Shown here piece after piece: positions 58,252 to 64,000 of a stretch of DNA of 64,000 nucleotides (the first letter of the stretch is position 1; the number at the start of each line of letters is the position of its first letter). The notes below the pieces were generated by a model. That model worked only from the letters and a program-made list of their open reading frames with translations, was not told the DNA's origin and searched no databases. The translations under genes were made by a program, and so were the position numbers. The stretch is from JABDKH01 sp963768565 (GTDB lineage: Bacteria; Bacteroidota; Rhodothermia; Rhodothermales; JABDKH01): positions 1-64,000 of the forward strand of contig CAVYIO010000031.1 of NCBI GenBank assembly GCA_963768565.1, in the 5' to 3' direction.

Positions 58252-58744
58252 ATGAAGATGAAACTCCTGGAGATCACATCCGACCGATTCCCCGACTGGC
58301 TGCAGCTTCGAGAGAAACTGTTTTCGGATCTCGATCGCGACCACCATCGCGAGGAGATGGCGTTGATCCATTCCTCTACCTGAGGCAACAGCCTTTCTCG
58401 GTGTTACAGAGGAAGGCGAGCCCGTGGGACTGATGGAGGTGTCGCTGCGTAACTTTGTGGACGGCTGCCTTGGCGGACCGGTGGGGTATGTCGAAGCCCT
58501 CTATCTCGAGGCGCCGTATCGAGGCAAGGGAGAAGGCCGCAACATGATCGGCTTTGCGGCCGACTGGTTTCGTGCGCGGGGTTGCCGTGACATGGCGGCC
58601 GATGCTGATCTCGAAAACGTACTGGCCCAGAAGTTCTTTTCGTGTATCGGCTTCTCGGAGACATTTCGAATCGTACAATTCAAACGAACGCTCGAGAACG
58701 TGGCAGTGACCCGATCGACTAACGAAGACGAGGATATCGGATGA
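58252..58744 (+). CDS. aminoglycoside 6'-N-acetyltransferase-like GNAT protein, one frameshift
   Basis: About 163 residues with one extra base removed near 58380. The start WLQLREKLFSDLDRDHHREE, then LGVTEEGEPVGLMEVSLRNF, VDGCLGGPVGYVEALYLEAP and YRGKGEGRNMIGFAADWFRA (CoA motif) line up with the AAC(6')-I class. Chromosomal AAC(6')-like proteins often have other or unknown substrates, so resistance is not proven. The stop overlaps crcB as ATGA. Confidence 0.75.
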
Positions 58745-59118
58745 TTCAGAAGATCGCCTGGCTCGCTCTGGCGGGAGCACTCGGCACCGTCGCCCGCTAC
58801 GCCCTGGCCGGACTGGTCCAGAATCTCACCGGCGCCGCCTTTCCATGGGGGACGGCGGCCGTCAACATCATCGGCTGTTTCTGGGCGGGACTCCTGTGGG
58901 CGCTGTTCGAAAATCGATGGACTGTATCAGGTGACACCAGAGTGCTCGTGTTGATCGGCTTCATGGGCGCTTTCACGACCTTTTCTGCGTTCATGCTCGA
59001 GACCGGCGAATTGGTCCGGGCGTCCGAGTGGATGCACGCTGCCGGCAATGTCTTGCTGCAGAACGGACTAGGGTTCATTGCACTCTTCGCCGGCATCACC
59101 GTCGGCCGCATGGTATAG
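58741..59118 (+). CDS. crcB: fluoride exporter CrcB/Fluc
   Basis: 125 residues, four membrane helices. Signature residues: LAGALGTVARYALAGLVQNL, GTAAVNIIGCFWAGLLWALF (the N and GCF of the fluoride path) and GFMGAFTTFSAFMLETGEL (the FTTFS helix with its Phe box). As a dual-topology dimer it lets F- leave the cell. No fluoride riboswitch can be seen because the start lies inside the preceding gene. It forms an operon with the DUF190 gene 16 bases after its stop. Confidence 0.95.
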   Translation: MIQKIAWLALAGALGTVARYALAGLVQNLTGAAFPWGTAAVNIIGCFWAGLLWALFENRWTVSGDTRVLVLIGFMGAFTTFSAFMLETGELVRASEWMHAAGNVLLQNGLGFIALFAGITVGRMV

Positions 59119-59134
59119 ATCGGAGGGTATCGAA

Positions 59135-59482
59135 ATGAAGCTCCCATCTGAAGCGTATCTGCTGCGCATCTTCGTCGGCGAGAGCGACCGTTCAGACGGC
59201 AAGCCACTGCACGAAGTGATCGTCAACGAGGCACGTGCTCGGGGTCTGGCCGGCGCAACGGTCATTCGCGGATTCATGGGTTTCGGGGCGAGCTCTCGCA
59301 TTCATACGTCTAAGGTTCTCCGACTCTCGGACGATCTGCCCATCGTCATCGAGATCGTAGATGCCGAAGATCGAATCGAGGCCTTCCTTCCCGCTCTGGA
59401 CGACCTGATCGACGAGGGACTTGTGACCCTGGAACGGGTCCGCGTCATTGCCTATCGGCACAGCAAAGAAGACGGATCATGA
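59135..59482 (+). CDS. DUF190 (PII-like) protein
   Basis: 115 residues from ATG 59135 with GGAGGG seven bases upstream. DUF190 features are LLRIFVGESDRSDGKPLHEV, ARARGLAGATVIRGFMGFGA and DLPIVIEIVDAEDRIEAFLP. The fold is related to PII signalling proteins. The gene is repeatedly found next to crcB, so a role in fluoride stress or ion sensing is inferred. Overlaps the next gene as ATGA. Confidence 0.88.
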   Translation: MKLPSEAYLLRIFVGESDRSDGKPLHEVIVNEARARGLAGATVIRGFMGFGASSRIHTSKVLRLSDDLPIVIEIVDAEDRIEAFLPALDDLIDEGLVTLERVRVIAYRHSKEDGS

Positions 59483-60015
59483 ATCAATTCACGTTCGACT
59501 GGCAGAGGTCCGAACACGCCCGCGTTACCAGCCTGCTGGTGCGCGAACTGTTTTCGTCCGGATTTCGACGGGTGATCAAATGGTCAGTGATTGCGATACT
59601 CGTGATCGAGTTCATGTTCGTTGTCGTCATGACGTTTATGGGAGAATATGATTCGGTGCTCAGATTGGGCCCGCTGGTAATCGTCGTTGGCACACTGGTA
59701 TGGTTGTTCTACCCGATCACGGGGCAGATTCGGGCATGGCAGCTGCAGCATAGCGACCCCAACGTGAAGCATCCGATCACCCATACACTCGATGAGGATG
59801 GCTACCACATTTCGACACGTACCGCCGATATCGACCTGAAGTGGCCGGGTATCTACAAGGTTCGGGAGACGCCGGAGTTTTTTCTTGTCTACTACAGCAA
59901 GCGGCACGCGTACTATCTGCCGAAGCGGGTCTTTGTAAGGCCGGGCGATGCGTCCGAGTTCGCTACCCGGATCCGAGGTCGCTTGCCCGAATCGGTACTG
60001 TTTGAAGAGGGGTAG
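59479..60015 (+). CDS. YcxB-like membrane protein
   Basis: 178 residues. Two close membrane helices (KWSVIAILVIEFMFVVVMTF, LVIVVGTLVWLFYPI) are followed by a C-terminal beta domain of the YcxB type (THTLDEDGYHISTRTADIDL, KWPGIYKVRETPEFFLVYYS). Function unknown. Coupled to the DUF190 gene by a 4-base overlap, so it belongs to the crcB operon. Confidence 0.75.
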   Translation: MNQFTFDWQRSEHARVTSLLVRELFSSGFRRVIKWSVIAILVIEFMFVVVMTFMGEYDSVLRLGPLVIVVGTLVWLFYPITGQIRAWQLQHSDPNVKHPITHTLDEDGYHISTRTADIDLKWPGIYKVRETPEFFLVYYSKRHAYYLPKRVFVRPGDASEFATRIRGRLPESVLFEEG

Positions 60016-60172
60016 CTCTGTGCGATATCAGCTAGCAGCGGGATGTAATGTTGCCTGAGTCCCGATTCGAAACGTAGCACGGGGACAGCACAATGAAATT
60101 CCGGCGCTGCAGCTGACCCGCGCAAACCTGCCAGGATTTCTGGTCTGCAGGGTTCGCGAAAGGCGGGAGGAA

Positions 60173-60700
60173 CTAGCCGGCGAGGGTGGTCCGAATCTCG
60201 GCGACATCGTCATCGGTCAGCGTCGGCGCGAAATGTCTGAGTCGGTCAACGATATCCGTTGTGCCGAGGTACTCTTCCGCGCAGGCGAGATGGATGTAGC
60301 CGCTCGGATTCAATCGGCCCTCGTCGTAATAAACCAGGCCCACCCGCCACGAATCCTTTTCGATGAACTCGCGGCACTGGCGACAGCGGGCGCGGCCGGT
60401 CGGGGAACGCCCCGCACCATCAGCGCGAGGAAGCCGGCGATGCTCCAGACCCGTTTTCGCAATGTCGCGCAACTGGTCCGCGTGTTCGATCTCGCTGTCG
60501 GTGATTTCCAGCGTTTCAAGAAGTACTTCGGGCCTCTTGTAGGCGCCGCACGAAAGGTGAAACCACAGTGTCATCTCACCTTCGCCGTACGGATTCGGTA
60601 GTCGCTCACCCAGCCGCAGTTCGCCTTTTGCGATTGACTTGCCACATCCGCGGCACTTGGCGCGGCCGCTCGACGCCGTTTCGATCGAGTGTCCCATCAA
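60173..60700 (-). CDS. small protein with two PARP-type zinc fingers
   Basis: 175 residues. Two copies of a CxxC-x27/28-HxxC finger: C16, C19, H48, C51 (AKCRGCGKSIAKGELRLGER ... WFHLSC) and C106, C109, H137, C140 (ARCRQCREFIEKDSWRVGLV ... GYIHLAC). The spacing, the IxKGxxRxG hook and the aromatic before the His match the DNA nick-sensing fingers of PARP-1 and DNA ligase III. No catalytic domain is attached. DNA-end or nick binding is the obvious hypothesis. The gene stands alone. Confidence 0.75.
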   Translation of the reverse strand: MMGHSIETASSGRAKCRGCGKSIAKGELRLGERLPNPYGEGEMTLWFHLSCGAYKRPEVLLETLEITDSEIEHADQLRDIAKTGLEHRRLPRADGAGRSPTGRARCRQCREFIEKDSWRVGLVYYDEGRLNPSGYIHLACAEEYLGTTDIVDRLRHFAPTLTDDDVAEIRTTLAG

Positions 60701-60843
60701 CCTAATCTATACGATGATGATGCCACTGTCCAGAACAACACAGCCGACCGCCGTGAATGAATTCGTGCTCCCTCGCTTGCTAACGTAGCCAACGGAATTT
60801 GTACCTTCGTCCTTCAGTCTCTTAACTCGACAGAACACCTCTG

Positions 60844-63087
60844 ATGTCGGAAGTCGCCAGCCAGGAAGCCGGACGCCAGCGCGGTCATGGATTTGGAACG
60901 CTTCCGGTCTTTCTGACCGGAATCAGCACCATTCTTGGCGCAATCATGTTCCTGCGGTTCGGCTATGCCGTGGGCAACGTCGGCTTGATGGGAGCGCTGG
61001 GCATCATCCTGCTGGGTCACCTGGTGACGATTCCGACGGCACTGGCGCTGGCGGAAATTGCCACGAACAGGAAGGTCGAGGGCGGCGGTGAGTACTTCAT
61101 CATATCCCGTTCTTTCGGGAAGACTATTGGCGGCGTGATCGGGATGTCGCTGTACATCTCGCAAGCGGTATCCGTCGCGTTCTATCTGATTGCATTCGCT
61201 GAGGCGTTCTCGCCACTCGCCGGGCCTTTCGAGCAGATGACGGGTGTCGCATTCGACCCGCGCATGGTATCTCTTCCTGCAACGATCGGCCTGCTGGTCC
61301 TCGTGTTCTTCAAGGGTGCGGCGCTGGGCGTGAAGGCGCTGTACGTGGTCGTGGCCACGCTTGCCGCTTCGCTCGTCCTGTTCTTTATGGGCGGGCCGGT
61401 AGAAGGATTCGAGAGTCAATCCGTTGGCTTCTATTCGACGGTGGCAAGTCCCGATGGCTTCTTCATCGTTTTCGCCATTTGTTTCCCGGCCTTCACGGGA
61501 ATGACTGCCGGCGTGGGACTGTCGGGGGACCTTGCAAACCCGCGACGCTCGATACCCCGCGGTACTCTTGGGGCGACCTTTGTGGGGATGGTGGTCTACG
61601 TATTCATCGTAGCAAAACTCGCGTACTCGGCACCTGCGGAGCTGCTCTCCGGAGATCAGCTCGTCATGTCGCGCATTGCGCTGTGGGGCCCCATCATCCC
61701 GATCGGCCTTGCCTGCGCCACGCTCAGCTCCGCCATCGGATCCGTCCTCGTGGCACCGAGAACACTGCAGGCCCTCGGCGAGGATGGGAGTGTTCGCATT
61801 GGCAACGTAAGCCGTTGGCTTGCCGCCGGCGTGGGCGAGGTCAACGAACCCCGGAATACTACGATTGTCACGGGAGTGCTTGCCGTGATCATCGTCGCGC
61901 TGGGCAACGTGGATGTCGTGGCGCGGCTGATCTCCATGTTCTTCATGGTCACCTACGGGTCTTTGTGCGCCATCAGTTTCCTGGAGCATTTTGCGGCCCG
62001 GCCGAGCTATCGACCAAGTTTTCGCTCCAGGTGGTACATCAGTCTTTTTGGCGCCGTCATCTGTCTTCTGATGATGTTCCAGATGGACCCGCTCTATGCC
62101 GTCTCTGCGCTTGCGCTGATGACAGCCCTGTACTGGTTCTTGTCACGCGGCCAGGCCGAAGGCGATCTTGCATCCATGTTCGAAGGCGTCATGACGCAGG
62201 CGACGCGATATCTCCAGATCCGACTTCAGAGGAGAAAGCGGCACCTGACCGCCGCCGAGTGGCGGCCGTCCGTGATCATGGTTGACGATCGCACATTCGA
62301 CCGCCGGTCTCCCCTCATCTTCATGCGGTGGTTGTGTCACCGTTACGGATTCGGAACCTATCTCCATTACATCAAGGGTCACCTCGACGCCGAGGCGTAT
62401 GCCGAGAGCCAGCAGATCAAGGGGCGCCTCGCGCGACTTGCACGACAGCAGCGCAGCAGTGTCTTCATGGACACGATAGTGAGCCCTTCGATGACGTCTG
62501 CGCTTGCGCAAAGTCTTCAGGTGCCGGGTGTTTCCGGTCTGAGTAATAACACCGTCATGTTCGAGTTTGCTCGGACTGACCCCGACAGCGTCGCGAAGGA
62601 GGTAGCCCAGAACTGTCTGTTTGCCTCGAGTGTGCGATCTACGCTGCTGGTGCTGCGTCACGGTGATTTGCACTTCGGCGAACGAAAGACGATTCACATC
62701 TGGCTGACGTGGAACGACAAGCAGAATGCGAACTTGATGATTCTGCTCTGCTACATCATACTGGGTCATCCCGACTGGGATGAGGGCGAGGTACGTGTGT
62801 TTACCGCCCTGCCGGAGGATCAGCTGGAGGAGCAGCGCGAGTCGTTCCGCAAGCTGATGGCGGAGCGCCGCATCCCGATATCAGAGAAAAACATCCGGTT
62901 TCTTTCGGTGAACAACGTGGAGGGCTACCGGCGGCTTGTCGGGCGCCTTTCGGCCGAAGCCGATCTGACGGTAGTCGGGTTCGATCTCAACGGACTGCGA
63001 GATCGAAAAGAGGAGGTCTTCCGAAATCACCCGACGCTGAACGACGTGCTCTTTGTGTACTCATCGCAGAAGGTCGAGATCGAGTAA
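60844..63087 (+). CDS. SLC12-type cation-chloride cotransporter (APC superfamily), second paralogue
   Basis: 747 residues. FGTLPVFLTGISTILGAIMF opens the membrane domain, followed by NRKVEGGGEYFIISRSFGKT and GMTAGVGLSGDLANPRRSIP. The C-terminal cytosolic domain (about 440-747) has RPSVIMVDDRTFDRRSPLIF and SVNNVEGYRRLVGRLSAEAD. The order and length are nearly the same as the protein at 46358, but the sequences differ considerably, so the duplication is old. Ion specificity unknown. Confidence 0.85.
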   Translation: MSEVASQEAGRQRGHGFGTLPVFLTGISTILGAIMFLRFGYAVGNVGLMGALGIILLGHLVTIPTALALAEIATNRKVEGGGEYFIISRSFGKTIGGVIGMSLYISQAVSVAFYLIAFAEAFSPLAGPFEQMTGVAFDPRMVSLPATIGLLVLVFFKGAALGVKALYVVVATLAASLVLFFMGGPVEGFESQSVGFYSTVASPDGFFIVFAICFPAFTGMTAGVGLSGDLANPRRSIPRGTLGATFVGMVVYVFIVAKLAYSAPAELLSGDQLVMSRIALWGPIIPIGLACATLSSAIGSVLVAPRTLQALGEDGSVRIGNVSRWLAAGVGEVNEPRNTTIVTGVLAVIIVALGNVDVVARLISMFFMVTYGSLCAISFLEHFAARPSYRPSFRSRWYISLFGAVICLLMMFQMDPLYAVSALALMTALYWFLSRGQAEGDLASMFEGVMTQATRYLQIRLQRRKRHLTAAEWRPSVIMVDDRTFDRRSPLIFMRWLCHRYGFGTYLHYIKGHLDAEAYAESQQIKGRLARLARQQRSSVFMDTIVSPSMTSALAQSLQVPGVSGLSNNTVMFEFARTDPDSVAKEVAQNCLFASSVRSTLLVLRHGDLHFGERKTIHIWLTWNDKQNANLMILLCYIILGHPDWDEGEVRVFTALPEDQLEEQRESFRKLMAERRIPISEKNIRFLSVNNVEGYRRLVGRLSAEADLTVVGFDLNGLRDRKEEVFRNHPTLNDVLFVYSSQKVEIE

Positions 63088-63311
63088 GCGGCAAGGACGT
63101 TCTGGATCATTTTGTTTGCGTTCCTGCGCGTGAATGCCGTGTTGGACACGTCGTTCGCACCTCTGTGGAAGACAGCGTCGACGACGTCTCCATTGCGCGT
63201 CCAGGAAAGTTCTGGTCGCGGTCCTGATGCTCGATAGAAATAGAAGATGTGCGGTGGCTTAGGTCGGGATTGCGAATCAACGCTTTGGGCTTCATAGGAA
63301 CGGCGAACGTC

Positions 63312-64000
63312 ATGGATGGCAATCGAGACAGAGACCGCCAGATCGTTGACTCGTGGAGCGCGAACGCGTCGCCGTGGATACGGGCAGTTCGGGATCGAGA
63401 CATCGAGAGCCGGAAACTTGTGACGGACCAGGCCATCGTCGATGCCGTCATGAACCGAAACCCGGGAACGGTGCTGGACCTCGGCTGCGGCGAAGGCTGG
63501 CTCGCACGGAAGCTACACGCGAGAGGTGTTGAAGTAACCGGCGTAGATGTCGTACCGGTTCTTGTCGATGCCGCAAGGCAAGCGGGTGCTGGCGACTTCT
63601 ACACGATGTCGTACGAAGATGTAGCCGGGGGACGGCTCGAAGTCTCGGTCGATATTGTCGTGTGTAACTTCTCTCTTATCGGCGCTCAGGTCGTCGACGA
63701 TCTGATCCACGCGACACCGTCTCTACTGAAGGCCGGAGGCACGTTAATCGTCCAGACTCTCCATCCGGTCGCGGCCTGCGGCGACCAGCCGTACGTCAAT
63801 GGTTGGCGCGAAGGATCGTGGGCGGGCTTCAGTAACGAGTTTACCGATCCGGCGCCGTGGTACTTCCGTACCATCGAAGGATGGACCGGTTTGTTCGAAG
63901 CGGCAGGGTTCTCCAGGATCGAGATCAGCGAGCCGGTTCACCCGGACACGCGGCTTCCCGCATCGATCATCTTCTGCGCGACGGTCAGTGAGGCGCAGGT
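63312..64000 (+). CDS. class I SAM-dependent methyltransferase, 3' end outside window
   Basis: ATG 63312; 229 codons remain open to the end of the window. The SAM-binding motif I is TVLDLGCGEGWLARKLHARG and is followed by VTGVDVVPVLVDAARQAGAG (acidic motif II) and VVCNFSLIGAQ (motif IV region). Later pieces QTLHPVAACGDQPYVNGWRE and FRTIEGWTGLFEAAGFSRIE are typical of small-molecule methyltransferases. The substrate is unknown. The gene is probably nearly complete at the edge. Confidence 0.8.
   Translation, partial: MDGNRDRDRQIVDSWSANASPWIRAVRDRDIESRKLVTDQAIVDAVMNRNPGTVLDLGCGEGWLARKLHARGVEVTGVDVVPVLVDAARQAGAGDFYTMSYEDVAGGRLEVSVDIVVCNFSLIGAQVVDDLIHATPSLLKAGGTLIVQTLHPVAACGDQPYVNGWREGSWAGFSNEFTDPAPWYFRTIEGWTGLFEAAGFSRIEISEPVHPDTRLPASIIFCATVSEAQ

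Noticed and set aside
58650..58745. Fluoride riboswitch upstream of crcB
   Set aside because: The crcB start lies inside the preceding coding region and no suitable pseudoknot sequence was seen.
60814..61989. 391-codon minus-strand frame opposite the second SLC12 gene
   Set aside because: Antisense shadow with His/Arg/Glu-rich composition only.

Overview
The window is GC-rich bacterial chromosome. The nearest fit I can argue is the Rhodothermia/Rhodothermota branch of the Bacteroidota-like bacteria. Two secreted proteins carry type IX secretion (Por) C-terminal sorting domains with YPNP cores. There is a DUF5916 outer-membrane protein, a cluster of ECF sigma factors and PASTA-less Ser/Thr kinases, and a dnaA/dnaN neighbourhood next to ribosomal and fatty-acid genes. 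The phylum is an inference; no rRNA gene is present to confirm it.

Layout. (1) 1-5935, minus strand: a signalling/STAND-like operon consisting of an ECF sigma factor, a kinase-TIR-AAA protein and an AAA-transmembrane-WD40 protein that runs off the left edge and is broken by many frame changes. (2) 6-15 kb: a beta-lactamase-like serine hydrolase, an M13 metallopeptidase, an OFA-type MFS transporter, a di-heme cytochrome c peroxidase, a sigma/anti-sigma/DUF4097 operon, an SRPBCC protein and a block of palindromic repeats. (3) 16-31.4 kb: TerC, then a long minus-strand housekeeping run: dnaA, dnaN, rplM-rpsI-rpsB-tsf, pyrH-frr, tRNA-Ser(GGA), yicC-gmk-coaBC, a phosphoesterase, and a uracil-DNA glycosylase with dnaB. 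(4) 31.4-32.2 kb: the probable replication origin, where gene direction flips. (5) 32.2-36.7 kb, plus strand: yceD-rpmF-plsX-fabH-fabD-fabG. (6) 36.7-64 kb: accessory genes. These include a ChaN-like protein with Met/His/CxxC repeats, RlpA-SPOR, an M49-like lipoprotein, DinB, a kinase-TPR protein, two SLC12-type cotransporters, T9SS cargo, a CPBP protease, a repeat-flanked aspartyl-protease gene, an HD hydrolase, DUF5916, two acetyltransferases, a crcB-DUF190-YcxB operon, a protein with two PARP-type zinc fingers, and a partial methyltransferase at the right edge.

Data caveat. About a dozen genes need a single-base repair to read through, including pyrH, which is normally essential. Several repairs fall in runs of three C or G. 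Most are therefore probably consensus errors rather than true pseudogenes. The AAA-WD40 gene (1-2427) and the SRPBCC gene near 45.4 kb have far more breaks than the rest and could be genuine decay.

The best candidates for undescribed biology are the sigma/kinase-TIR-AAA/AAA-WD40 operon, the uracil-DNA glycosylase lacking all four Fe-S cysteines, the ChaN protein with an embedded metal-binding-like repeat domain, the small double PARP-finger protein, and the direct-repeat-flanked aspartyl-protease cassette.
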